Of a stretch of 59,941 nucleotides of DNA, positions 10,488-18,959 are shown piece after piece; positions within the stretch are counted from its first letter, which is position 1, and every line of letters begins with the position of its first letter. The notes beneath the pieces are model-generated. The model saw nothing but the letters and a program-made list of their open reading frames with translations, did no database searches and was not told where the DNA came from. Location of the stretch: contig NZ_BBPI01000095.1 of assembly GCF_000787715.1 (NCBI RefSeq), positions 1 to 59,941 on the forward strand, written 5' to 3'. The position numbers and the translations under genes were made by a program. The stretch is from Sphingomonas parapaucimobilis NBRC 15100. GTDB lineage: Bacteria > Pseudomonadota > Alphaproteobacteria > Sphingomonadales > Sphingomonadaceae.

Positions 10488-12879
10488 GACGCAATGCCCA
10501 GGCAGGGGCCGCACGGCTGGCCTTGAGCGACTGGCCCAGCACGGTGAGCACCGCGATGGCCAGCGCCAGCGCCGTGGCGGCCGCGAAGTAGAGCGGCGAC
10601 AGCGCCACCCGGTCGTCGAACCCCGCCAGCCACGTCCGCATCGCGACATAGGCGAGCGGCCAGGCGATCAGATTGGCGATCAGCACCGGCCGCAGGAACT
10701 GCCCGACCAGCAAGCGGACGATATCGGTGGCCGAGGCACCCAGCGTCTTGCGGATACCGATCTCCTTCACCCGCCGCTGCGTATTGAAGGAGGCCAGGCC
10801 CCAGAGCCCGACGCAGCCGATGAGGACCGCGAGACCCGCACCGATCCCGAACAGGCGCGTGGTCCGATCGTCGGCCTTGTAATATTCCTCCATATTCTGG
10901 CTGGCGGTCTTCGCTTCGAACGGAACCTGCGGCGCGATCTGGCTCCAGATGCCGCGGAGCGCTGTGATCGTCTCTCGAGGATCACCCTCGACGCGCAGAG
11001 TCGTGCGCGGGATCGTCGAGAAGCGCGAATGATAATAATACATGGTCGAATTGACGGGATCGCGCGGCGAGAAGAAGCGGGCATTTTCCACCACGCCGAT
11101 GATCGTCCGGGGATTGTTCCGCCCGACCGTCTTGCCGATCGCCGCCTCCGGGCTGTCGAAGCCCAGTGCCTCGGCCCCCTTGCGGTTGATGACGACATTA
11201 GGGACTGTCCGCGTAGCATCGTCCGCGTTGCGCGCATCATCCGCGCGATGTGCATCGTCAGGCAAGCGGCCAGCGAGCAGTTTGATACCGAAAGTCGGAA
11301 AGAAATTTGGCGACGTGATGATCGCTTGAAGGCTGGCACCGGGTTCAGGCTTCCCCGGTACCGCGTAATTGTCGCTGTTAAAACTACTAGCCCCCGGCGA
11401 AGAGTCGGACGTCGTCACCGATCGCACCCCGGGCAGCAACGCGGCTCGCGTAAGAAATGCGGTCAGTTGCGGCTCTGTGACAGCGCTGTCGCTGGTCGAA
11501 CTGACGGTCACCAGACCATCCCGCCGAAACCCGACATCCGTGTTCCGGACATGCCGTGTCTGTGCGATCAGCACCACGGTTCCGATCATGAAGGCGATGG
11601 CGAGGGCGAACTGGAACACCACCAGTATCTCGCGGACCCGCGCCCCCGCCCGGCCGCCGCCCGGCGAGCGGGACGAGGCCAGCACCGCCGCCGCCGGAAA
11701 GCGCGACAGCATCAGCGCCGGGTACAGTCCCGCCAGACCTCCGACGAACAGCGCCAACACCGCCAGTCCGGGTAGCACCACCGCATAGTCGAGCGACAGC
11801 TTCAGTCCCCCGGCGGCATTGATCATCGGCAGGCCCAGTTCGGCGAGAATCAGGCCGCCCAGTGCAGCGAAGGCCGCGATCAATATGGCTTCACCCAGAA
11901 ACTGGCGGATCAGAGCCGTGCGATTCGCACCCAGAACCTTCCGCATGGCGACTTCCCGCGCCCGCAAACCGCCACGCGCCGTTGCCAGGTTCACGTAATT
12001 GACGATGGCGATCAGCAGGGTCAGCAGGCCGACGATACCCAAGGTCACGACGGTCATCTTGCGCCCGGGGGACGTCTGCAGATGGATATCCGACAGCGGA
12101 TTGATCCTGAGGCTGAGTAGTTTGGCGGACGGTCCCTGTTCCTTGGCCCGGCGATCGACAAAGGCTCGCATCTGCGCTTGCAGACGTGTGACGGCCTGCG
12201 GCGTGTCGAACCGGAGAATGGTCCAGACCCTCTCGCTGCCCCAGTGGTTCCACATGGGGTCGGGATGCGGCGTGGGCGTCTTGACCAGCATCGAATAGGG
12301 CAATTCGGTATCCGGCGGCAGATCACGGAAGACACCGGCAATGCGATAGCGCGCCGTCTTTCCGAGGATGGTCAGCGTCATCGCCTGTCCGACCGGATTT
12401 CCGTTGGGGAAATACCGCTTCGCGATGGTTTCACTGATCAGGACATTGTCCGGCACTTGCAGAGCGCGCACGGCATCGCCGGCCACGATCGGCAAGCGTA
12501 CGATATCGAGGAAATTCGCATCGGCATAACCCAGCGGTTCGGTGGTCGCCGTGTTACCCCGCACCACGTTCACATCCATGACCTGAATGCGCGTGCCCAC
12601 CGTATCGGGAAAATCCTCGCGAAGCTGGTCGATCAGCCCGCCCATCGTGCCGGTGGAATAGCCATCGACCGGACTGCCCGGCATGTTCCAATATTCCTCG
12701 ACCAGATACAGCTTGTCATGATCCGGCAGCCATTTCTCATACCCCGTCTCGAACCGGACATAGAGGCTGAGCACCAGAAAGACGGCGATCCCCACCGCCA
12801 GGCCGCCGATGTTGAGCGCGGCGTAGAGCTTGTGGCGCACAAGCGAGCGATAGAGCGACAGAAGCGCGAAGCTGTTCAT
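10480..12879 (-). CDS. double-length MacB/FtsX ABC transporter permease
   Basis: A 799-residue permease with two MacB-periplasmic-core/FtsX units. A first membrane segment lies at about residues 20-40, then a large periplasmic domain, three segments at about 280-390, a further one at about 415-440, a second periplasmic domain and three C-terminal segments (about 690-785). The FtsX coupling signature R-E-V-A-M-R-K-V-L-G-A and its second copy V-K-E-I-G-I-R-K-T-L-G-A are both visible. Fused twin permeases of this length are typical of Bacteroidota-type efflux systems and are less common in Proteobacteria. The start at 12879 (M-N-S-F-A-L-L) is preferred over longer frames because it directly precedes the first membrane segment. 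The ATPase is two genes upstream. Confidence 0.9.
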   Translation of the reverse strand: MNSFALLSLYRSLVRHKLYAALNIGGLAVGIAVFLVLSLYVRFETGYEKWLPDHDKLYLVEEYWNMPGSPVDGYSTGTMGGLIDQLREDFPDTVGTRIQVMDVNVVRGNTATTEPLGYADANFLDIVRLPIVAGDAVRALQVPDNVLISETIAKRYFPNGNPVGQAMTLTILGKTARYRIAGVFRDLPPDTELPYSMLVKTPTPHPDPMWNHWGSERVWTILRFDTPQAVTRLQAQMRAFVDRRAKEQGPSAKLLSLRINPLSDIHLQTSPGRKMTVVTLGIVGLLTLLIAIVNYVNLATARGGLRAREVAMRKVLGANRTALIRQFLGEAILIAAFAALGGLILAELGLPMINAAGGLKLSLDYAVVLPGLAVLALFVGGLAGLYPALMLSRFPAAAVLASSRSPGGGRAGARVREILVVFQFALAIAFMIGTVVLIAQTRHVRNTDVGFRRDGLVTVSSTSDSAVTEPQLTAFLTRAALLPGVRSVTTSDSSPGASSFNSDNYAVPGKPEPGASLQAIITSPNFFPTFGIKLLAGRLPDDAHRADDARNADDATRTVPNVVINRKGAEALGFDSPEAAIGKTVGRNNPRTIIGVVENARFFSPRDPVNSTMYYYHSRFSTIPRTTLRVEGDPRETITALRGIWSQIAPQVPFEAKTASQNMEEYYKADDRTTRLFGIGAGLAVLIGCVGLWGLASFNTQRRVKEIGIRKTLGASATDIVRLLVGQFLRPVLIANLIAWPLAYVAMRTWLAGFDDRVALSPLYFAAATALALAIAVLTVLGQSLKASRAAPAWALRHD

Positions 12880-12904
12880 GATGTGATGCCCCCGGACAAG
12901 ACGG

Positions 12905-13663
12905 TCATCGACCGCAGGCGATGCGGGCGAGCCCGCTCCTGGCGACGGTGCAGCGGGGATTTCCCTCGACGCTGACATCGGCCATGCCGCTGGCGCTCAC
13001 ATTCGCCTGTTCGGAGGCACCGACGCGCACATGGGCCGTGCCGCTCGCGCCGATCGTGACCTGCCGTGCGGACAGGGCGCGCGTATTCACCTCGCTCGTC
13101 CCGCTGCTGTCGATGGTCAGTTGCCCCGTATCGCCGTCCGCGCGAAGGACGCTCGCCCCCGACATGTCCAGCTTCACGCGTTCGGCACGCAGGCTCCGCA
13201 CCGTCACGCCGCTCGCCCCTGACAGGCCGAAACTGGTCGTGCCGCTACGCAGCGTCGACAGGCGAAGCACGCTCGCGCCGCTGGTATCCACCGCGAACGC
13301 CGGTACCTCGAGGGCGGGCAGGTTCATCTCGGCCGCACCGCTGAGCCTGACCGCCCTGATCGCGGGCAGCGTGACGGCAATCGCGACGCGGCGGTCATGG
13401 CCGTTGCAGCTATTGTCCTTGCGGCGGATGCGCAGCGCGCCGCCAATGGTGTCGATACGCAGCAGGTCGATATTGGCCGCCCGCCCCCGCGCCGACACGG
13501 CATAGCCGGAACCCAGCGAGACGGTCACGATATCGCACCCGCCAACGTCGATCCGGTCGAAGCCGCGCAGGTCGTAGCCGCGCGTCGTCTGCGCGCTTTC
13601 CTGTGCGGGTGCCGCAACGGCGGCGAGCGACAGCAGGGCGATGGCGGAAATCATCTTCTTCAT
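12905..13663 (-). CDS. exported GIN-domain (DUF2807) protein
   Basis: A 252-residue protein with a signal peptide (M-K-K-M-I-S, hydrophobic core, A-A-P-A-Q). The mature part is a head GIN domain made of repeated short beta-strand turns: S-G-A-A-E-M-N, T-S-G-A-S-V-L, L-S-G-A-S-G-V, M-S-G-A-S-V-L, S-S-G-T-S-E-V, A-S-G-T-A-H-V and A-S-G-M-A-D-V, spaced about 18 to 24 residues, which predict a right-handed beta-helix. Four Cys residues are present in the mature protein. It sits between the ATPase gene (13 bases) and the permease gene (25 bases), so it is a true operon member and may be a periplasmic accessory of the pump. Its molecular function is unknown. Confidence 0.85.
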   Translation of the reverse strand: MKKMISAIALLSLAAVAAPAQESAQTTRGYDLRGFDRIDVGGCDIVTVSLGSGYAVSARGRAANIDLLRIDTIGGALRIRRKDNSCNGHDRRVAIAVTLPAIRAVRLSGAAEMNLPALEVPAFAVDTSGASVLRLSTLRSGTTSFGLSGASGVTVRSLRAERVKLDMSGASVLRADGDTGQLTIDSSGTSEVNTRALSARQVTIGASGTAHVRVGASEQANVSASGMADVSVEGNPRCTVARSGLARIACGR

Positions 13664-13676
13664 CGGAATGTCCTTT

Positions 13677-14354
13677 TCAGATCGCGCGCATGGCGCTGGC
13701 GACGATGCGGCCGTCGAGCATGTCGATGCGGCGCTTGGCGAGGTCGGCATGGCTGGGCGAGTGCGTCACCATCACAATGGTCGCGCCAGCATCGTTCAGC
13801 CCGGTCAGGATGTTCATAACCTGCTCGCCATTGGCGGTGTCGAGGTTGCCGGTCGGCTCGTCGGCGAGGATCAGCTTTGGATCGCCCACGATCGCGCGGG
13901 CGATAGCGGCACGCTGCTGCTGGCCGCCCGACAGCTGGTGCGGGAAGTGGCGCGCCCGGTGGGCGATGCCGACCTTGTCCATCGCGGCGGCCACCCGACC
14001 GCGCCGATCCCCCACGTCGCTGCGATAGGCGAGGCCGAGTGCGACATTCTCCTCGATGGTCAGTTCGTCGATCAGGTTGAAGCTCTGGAACACGAAGCCC
14101 AGGGTCTCGGCGCGGAATTTGGCCAGCTGCTTCTCGTCCATCGCCGCCAGATCGCGGTCACCGAACATGTATCGCCCGCCGGTCGGCCGATCGACCGTGC
14201 CCAGCGTGTTGAGCAGCGTCGACTTGCCGCAGCCTGACGGCCCCATGATGGCCAGGAATTCGCCCGCCGCGACATGCAGGTCGATGTCGTGAAGCGCGGT
14301 GGTCTCCACCTCGTCGGAGACGTAGCGGCGCTGAATGGCTTCCAGTCGGATCAT
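13677..14354 (-). CDS. LolD/MacB-type ABC transporter ATP-binding protein
   Basis: A 225-residue ATPase. Walker A is G-P-S-G-C-G-K-S-T (about residues 38-46), the Q loop is V-F-Q-S-F-N-L, the ABC signature is L-S-G-G-Q-Q-Q-R, Walker B is L-I-L-A-D-E-P-T-G-N-L-D and the switch His is in V-T-H-S. The sequence class matches exporters of the LolD/MacB group. It lies between the adaptor gene (12 bases) and the GIN-domain gene, and should drive the double-length permease two genes downstream. Confidence 0.93.
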   Translation of the reverse strand: MIRLEAIQRRYVSDEVETTALHDIDLHVAAGEFLAIMGPSGCGKSTLLNTLGTVDRPTGGRYMFGDRDLAAMDEKQLAKFRAETLGFVFQSFNLIDELTIEENVALGLAYRSDVGDRRGRVAAAMDKVGIAHRARHFPHQLSGGQQQRAAIARAIVGDPKLILADEPTGNLDTANGEQVMNILTGLNDAGATIVMVTHSPSHADLAKRRIDMLDGRIVASAMRAI

Positions 14355-14366
14355 TGATCTTCCCCC

Positions 14367-15647
14367 TTATCGGATGTTCAGGATGTCGCCCTTTACGGAC
14401 GCGGTGTTGCTGATGACGATGCGCTCGCCGGGATTGAGGCCGGAGAGGATTTCCACCTGTTCGGGATTGCGGCGGCCGATGCGGACGGCACGGCGGCGGG
14501 CATGGGCGCCATCGGGGTCGAGGACGAAGGCCGAACTGCCCCCCGTCTCCAGCCAGCCGCCGACCGGCGCCACCACCGCACGGCTGGCCGCACCCAGCGT
14601 GATGCGGATATCGATCGTCTGCCCGCGATTGAGCCCGGCGGGTGCCTTGTCGAAGGTCAGTTCCACCTGGAACCGCCCGTCCTTCACGGCGGGCAACACC
14701 TTGGAGACGGTCAGCCTCGCCCCCTCCGAGGTCGTCGCCGACTGGCCCAGCGCGACGCGGCCGAGATAATATTCGTCGACCTGCGCGACGAGCTTCCACG
14801 AGCCCTCGCTATCGACCTGTCCCGCCGGGTCGCCGGGCTTCAGCGTCTGGCCGGGCTGGATGGTGAAGTTGGTCAGCCGCCCGCCCGCGGGCGCACGGAT
14901 GGTCAACGCCTCCAGTCCCGCGCGCACCGCCGCCAGATTGCCGGACAGCCGCGTCTGGGTGTCGTTCAGCCGGGCGGACTGGGTGGCGGTGATCCGCGCC
15001 TCGGTCGCGCGGCCCGATTTCAACTGGGCAAGCCGCTTTTCCTGATAGGCGGCCTCCTCCTCGAAGCTCTTCACCCCCGCGTCCGACAGGAAACCCTGAT
15101 CGTGAAGCTGGCGGCGGATGCCCAGGTCGCGGCGCGCCTTGATGAGGTCATATTCGGCCTGCGCCACCTGTGCCGCCCGGTCGAGCGTATTGCGCTCGAT
15201 CCCCAGCCCCTCGCTCGCCACGCCGCCCAGCTGGCTGGCGATCTGCGCCTCGCGGGTCAGCACGTCGAGTTTGAGCTGCGGATTGGCCAGCGTGGCCAGC
15301 GGCTGCCCCTCGCCGACCATCTCGCCGTCCTGCGCCATCAGCTTTTCCACCTGCCCGCCCGACAGGACACCGACCAGCGTCGTGATGCGCGGCGTGACGG
15401 TGGCGCGGACGGGCAGATAATCGTCGAACGCGGCGCGCGTCACCTCGCCCGTCTCGACATTGGCGGCGGCAATGTCGGTCGACCCGGCGGCGGGCAGCAA
15501 CCGCCAGACCAGCACCGCGCCGATCGCCAGCAACACGGCGATCACCACCGGGCGGCGGCGCCACCAGGGCGCGGGCTTGCGCGCGATGACGCGGTCCATT
15601 CCCGCCCCCGGTGAAGTGCTTGCGTGTACGGGCTGTTCGGTCATCAT
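14367..15647 (-). CDS. periplasmic adaptor (HlyD/MacA family) of ABC efflux pump
   Basis: A 426-residue membrane-fusion protein. A cytoplasmic basic stretch (P-W-W-R-R-R-P) precedes one membrane anchor (about residues 33-52); then come a beta-barrel and lipoyl half-motif, a long coiled-coil hairpin (about 125-225), the second lipoyl half (A-P-A-G-G-R-L-T-N) and a C-terminal beta domain with G-L-N-P-G-E-R-I-V. First gene of the efflux operon; its start lies only 42 bases from the divergent regulator gene, so the two promoters must be interleaved. Either of two adjacent ATG codons (15647 or 15644) could be the start. Confidence 0.9.
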   Translation of the reverse strand: MMTEQPVHASTSPGAGMDRVIARKPAPWWRRRPVVIAVLLAIGAVLVWRLLPAAGSTDIAAANVETGEVTRAAFDDYLPVRATVTPRITTLVGVLSGGQVEKLMAQDGEMVGEGQPLATLANPQLKLDVLTREAQIASQLGGVASEGLGIERNTLDRAAQVAQAEYDLIKARRDLGIRRQLHDQGFLSDAGVKSFEEEAAYQEKRLAQLKSGRATEARITATQSARLNDTQTRLSGNLAAVRAGLEALTIRAPAGGRLTNFTIQPGQTLKPGDPAGQVDSEGSWKLVAQVDEYYLGRVALGQSATTSEGARLTVSKVLPAVKDGRFQVELTFDKAPAGLNRGQTIDIRITLGAASRAVVAPVGGWLETGGSSAFVLDPDGAHARRRAVRIGRRNPEQVEILSGLNPGERIVISNTASVKGDILNIR

Positions 15648-15689
15648 GGATGGAGTGTCACCCAGGACGGGCGAAAAACCTAAACCCCT

Positions 15690-17006
15690 ATGAATACGCC
15701 ATTTTCACATGACCCTGCCGAATCCGACCGTTCGGCACCGGACGCACCGTCCGAAAATGGACGGTCCGACCCGGCGTCAAGCGCGCCGTCCACCGCCTTG
15801 GCGATCCTGGTCATCGACGACAATCCGCGCATCGCCGAATCGCTGGCCATCGCGATCGATCTGGCGGGGCACCAGCTGGACGTGGCGCAAGGGCCGGAAG
15901 ATGGCTTTTCGCGGCTGGCGGCCCGGCGCTACGACGCGATCCTGCTCGACCTGAACTATGCCGCCGGGCGGACGGACGGGGCGGAGGGGCTGGCGATGCT
16001 GGACAGGCTGCTCGCCGATGATCCGGGCGCGTGCATCATCGTCATCACCGCGCATAGCGGCATCCGGCTGGCCGTCGCCGCGATGCAGGCGGGCGCACGC
16101 GACTTCGTGATGAAGCCGTGGCGCAATGCCGAGCTGATCGCCAAGATCGAACTGGCCGCGCGCCGCCGCGCCGCGCCCCGCGATCATGTCATAAACGAAG
16201 GCAAGGCCGAACCCGCCCGTCTGCTGGGCGACAGCCCCGTCATCGCGCATGTCCGCGACCTGATCCGCCGTGTCGGCCCGACCATGGCAGGTGTCGTCGT
16301 GACCGGGCCATCGGGTGCGGGGCGCGGCCTGATCGCGGCCGCGCTTCATGCCGCCTCCCACGCAGCCGGGCGGCCGATGCCGCGGATCGATGTGCGCGAT
16401 CCGCTGGCCTGGGATCGGCTGGACGGCGCCGAAGGAGGCACGAGCTGGCTGCTCCGCCATCCCGACCGGCTGGACGAGGTCACCCAGGCCCGGTTGCTCG
16501 ACCGGCTGCGGCCCGAGGACCGCTATATCGCCATCGCCGACGATCCCCGTGCGATCATGCCCGCGCTCGCGCGGCGGATCGCGGCGGTGGAGATCGTCGC
16601 GCCGTCGCTGGCCGAACGACGGGAGGATGTGCCGCTGCTCGCCCGCCATTTCGCGCGGATCGCGGCCGAGCGGCACGGCCTGCCCCCGCCCCGCTTCACC
16701 CCCGCCGCCGAGGCGCTGCTGGCGACCGCGCACTGGCCCGACGAGGCGCGCGGCCTCGCCGCCGCGATCGAACGGGCGCTGCTGCTGGGCGAACAGGGCG
16801 TGATCGAGGCCGCGCTGCTCGCCCCCCCGGCCGCCCAGAACATGGCCCCGGCGACGTCCCGTGCGAGCTTCGATCTGGACGAGAGCGAACGCGCGATGAT
16901 CGAGGCGGCACTGGTCCAGCATCACCATAATGTCACCCAGGCCGCGCAGGCGCTGGGGCTCAGTCGTGGCGCGCTCTATCGCCGGATGGCACGTCATGGG
17001 CTTTGA
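15690..17006 (+). CDS. NtrC-like response regulator with degenerate AAA+ domain
   Basis: A 438-residue protein: low-complexity N-terminal tail (1-36), receiver (37-160; phospho-acceptor Asp87, Lys in M-K-P-W), AAA+-like domain (about 175-375) and a C-terminal Fis helix-turn-helix (N-V-T-Q-A-A-Q-A-L-G-L-S-R-G-A-L-Y-R-R). The AAA+ part has lost its key motifs: Walker A reads G-P-S-G-A-G-R-G (no Lys), the segment that holds GAFTGA is missing, and the Walker B region reads G-T-S-W-L-L-R (no Asp-Glu). It should therefore bind DNA without sigma-54 ATPase activity. It is divergent from the efflux operon and overlaps its kinase gene, so it probably regulates the pump. There is no obvious ribosome binding site at this ATG; TTG at 15798 is an alternative start. 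Confidence 0.88.
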   Translation: MNTPFSHDPAESDRSAPDAPSENGRSDPASSAPSTALAILVIDDNPRIAESLAIAIDLAGHQLDVAQGPEDGFSRLAARRYDAILLDLNYAAGRTDGAEGLAMLDRLLADDPGACIIVITAHSGIRLAVAAMQAGARDFVMKPWRNAELIAKIELAARRRAAPRDHVINEGKAEPARLLGDSPVIAHVRDLIRRVGPTMAGVVVTGPSGAGRGLIAAALHAASHAAGRPMPRIDVRDPLAWDRLDGAEGGTSWLLRHPDRLDEVTQARLLDRLRPEDRYIAIADDPRAIMPALARRIAAVEIVAPSLAERREDVPLLARHFARIAAERHGLPPPRFTPAAEALLATAHWPDEARGLAAAIERALLLGEQGVIEAALLAPPAAQNMAPATSRASFDLDESERAMIEAALVQHHHNVTQAAQALGLSRGALYRRMARHGL

Positions 17007-18162
17007 CCTGTCGCGACGGCGCGCGGTGGCGGCGGGGCTGTCCGGGCTGGCGCTGACCATCCTCGGCGCGTCGATGCTGCTGGCGTGGCAGAGGGGGATG
17101 CTGGGGTCGATCCTGGGCGCGGGGCTGTGCATCGCCTGGCTGATCGGGGCGGGATGCTGGACGGCGGCGCGGGCGGGGCGCGGTGGTGGCGGTCATGACA
17201 TGACGCGCCCCGCCCCGGACGGCCCGCCGCTGGACGCATTGTTCGACCAGATCCCGCTGCCCCTGCTGCGCGTCGATACCGGGCGGGCGCAGGCGATCAA
17301 CCGCGCCAGCCGCACCCTGTTCGCCACCGACGACCGGGTAATCCCGACCCCGCCCGCGCTGCGCGACACCGGACAGACGCAGTTGCGCCATGAAGGCAGG
17401 AGCTGGCGGATCGAGCGGGTGGCTGGCCCCGGTCGTACGCTGGTGATGCTGGTGGATATCGAGGCGGAACGCCGCGCGGCCGAGGCCCATGCCGATAACG
17501 AGATGATCGATATTCTCGGCCACGAACTGCTGAACGGCCTGTCGCCGATCGTCTCGCTGGCCGACAGCGCGCAGGTGGCGGCCGAACGGGGCGATGCCCG
17601 GCTTCCCGGCATATTGGCGATGCTGGCCCGGCGGATCGAGGGGCTGGAGCGCTTCACGCGGGCGTATCGGATGCTGGCCAGGCTGCCCGATCCGGTGCGG
17701 GCCGTAGTGGATATGGAGGAGCTGGTCGGCGACCTGTCCCGCCTGTTCGCCGAGCGTTTCGGCGACCGGGTGACGCTGTCGGTCGACATGCCCGAAGCCG
17801 TGACCGGCTGGTGCGACCGCGACCAGATGACGCAAGGACTCTGGGCGCTGCTCCACAACGCCGCCGAAGCCGCACTGGCCGGGACAGTCGCCCCGGCGGT
17901 GACCCTCGCCGTCGTCGGGCAGGCGGATCGGCTGGTGGTGCGCGTGTCGGACAGCGGGCAAGGCATCCCCGCGCCGGAGCGGGCGCGGATCTTCCGTCCC
18001 TTCCACACCACAAAGCCTGAAGGGTCTGGCATCGGCCTGACGCTCGCCCGCCGGATCGCGCAGGCGCATGGCGGGGAACTGACCCTTTTGCCGGTCGCCG
18101 TGACGACGTTTGAGCTACTCCTTTCCTCCCCTGCAAGGGGAGGTGGCAGCGCGGAACGCTGA
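16996..18162 (+). CDS. membrane sensor histidine kinase partner of NtrC-like regulator
   Basis: A 388-residue kinase with two N-terminal membrane segments (about 10-32 and 36-58), a short PAS-like linker (about 75-150), a HisKA-like H box (D-I-L-G-H-E-L-L-N-G-L-S-P) and a HATPase domain with N box (L-L-H-N-A-A-E-A), G1 (D-S-G-Q-G-I) and G2 (G-S-G-I-G-L-T-L). The ATG at 16996 overlaps the regulator stop by 11 bases, so the pair is co-translated. There is almost no periplasmic loop, so it may sense the membrane or the transporter. The last ten or so codons and the stop lie inside a G+C-rich palindromic repeat, so the C-terminal tail is repeat-derived. Confidence 0.88.
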   Translation: MGFDLSRRRAVAAGLSGLALTILGASMLLAWQRGMLGSILGAGLCIAWLIGAGCWTAARAGRGGGGHDMTRPAPDGPPLDALFDQIPLPLLRVDTGRAQAINRASRTLFATDDRVIPTPPALRDTGQTQLRHEGRSWRIERVAGPGRTLVMLVDIEAERRAAEAHADNEMIDILGHELLNGLSPIVSLADSAQVAAERGDARLPGILAMLARRIEGLERFTRAYRMLARLPDPVRAVVDMEELVGDLSRLFAERFGDRVTLSVDMPEAVTGWCDRDQMTQGLWALLHNAAEAALAGTVAPAVTLAVVGQADRLVVRVSDSGQGIPAPERARIFRPFHTTKPEGSGIGLTLARRIAQAHGGELTLLPVAVTTFELLLSSPARGGGSAER

Positions 18163-18236
18163 CGGAGGGGTATCAACCCTCTCGATAGCGGGACACCCCT
18201 CCACCGGCTTCGCTGGCCCCCCTCCCCTTACAGGGG
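18125..18236. repeat. G+C-rich palindromic intergenic repeat, long copy
   Basis: Left arm CCTCCCC-TGCAA-GGGGAGG (18125-18143) and right arm CCCCTCCCC-TTA-CAGGGG (18219-18236) are hairpins and inverted copies of each other, flanking a less conserved core. The element lies between two convergent genes (sensor kinase and tpiA), where it can act as a bidirectional terminator, and supplies the kinase stop codon. Shorter relatives occur at 55093-55114 and 59879-59900. Confidence 0.75.
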
Positions 18237-18243
18237 CACAAGT

Positions 18244-18957
18244 TTAATCCATCAACGCCAAGATCGCCGTAAAGGTATCGGCATCCAAACTCTGTCGGCC
18301 GACGAGAAAACCATCGACTCCGCCCTGCGCAAACATCGCCGCAGCGTTTTCTGCCGTAACCGAACCGCCATACAGGACACGCGTACCCGAAACCGTATCG
18401 TGGATCAGCCCGGCCATGACCGCGACCTCCGCCGGTTCGGGGGTACTATCGCCACCGATCGCCCAGACGGGTTCATAGGCGATGGATATCCCCTGCCCGT
18501 CCGTCCCGGCGAGCGAACGGGTCAGTTGCTCCCGAACCACCGCCGCCGATCGACCGGCGGCGTGATCCTCCGCCGTTTCGCCGACGCATAGCACGATCTC
18601 CAGACCCGCCGCCCGCGCGGTCCGCACCTTGGCGGCGATCAGTGCGTCGCCCTCATGATGATCCTCCCGCCGCTCGCTATGGCCCAGCAGGACCAGCGAC
18701 GCCCCCGCCTCGCGCAGCATCGGGGCGGAAATATCGCCGGTATGCGCGCCGCTCGGCTCTGCATGGCAATCCTGCCCGCCGATGGCCAGACCGGGACAAA
18801 CGCCGCGCGCCCGGTCGATCAGCGTCGCCGGCAGGCATAGCGCGACGTCGACCGCCGGATGCTGCCGTGCCGCGTCACCGATCGCCGCGATGACGGGCAG
18901 GTCGCCGCCATCGCCATGCATCTTCCAATTGCCGACCAGCAGCGACCGCTTCGCCAT
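18244..18957 (-). CDS. tpiA: triosephosphate isomerase (divergent, glycerol-operon copy)
   Basis: A 237-residue TIM barrel that interconverts dihydroxyacetone phosphate and glyceraldehyde 3-phosphate. Substrate Lys is in G-N-W-K-M-H, the electrophilic His in G-H-S-E-R-R, the catalytic Glu in A-Y-E-P-V-W-A-I-G and the phosphate loop in L-Y-G-G-S-V. Loop 6, normally P-V-W-A-I-G-T-G-K-T-A, reads P-V-W-A-I-G-G-D-S-T, two residues shorter and lacking the usual hinge. Start at 18957 lies 2 bases after the glpK stop, giving a glpK-tpiA operon. The placement suggests a dedicated isomerase feeding glycerol carbon into glycolysis; a role on a related sugar phosphate, as for EryH in erythritol catabolism, is possible. 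Confidence 0.88.
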   Translation of the reverse strand: MAKRSLLVGNWKMHGDGGDLPVIAAIGDAARQHPAVDVALCLPATLIDRARGVCPGLAIGGQDCHAEPSGAHTGDISAPMLREAGASLVLLGHSERREDHHEGDALIAAKVRTARAAGLEIVLCVGETAEDHAAGRSAAVVREQLTRSLAGTDGQGISIAYEPVWAIGGDSTPEPAEVAVMAGLIHDTVSGTRVLYGGSVTAENAAAMFAQGGVDGFLVGRQSLDADTFTAILALMD

Positions 18958-18959
18958 CG

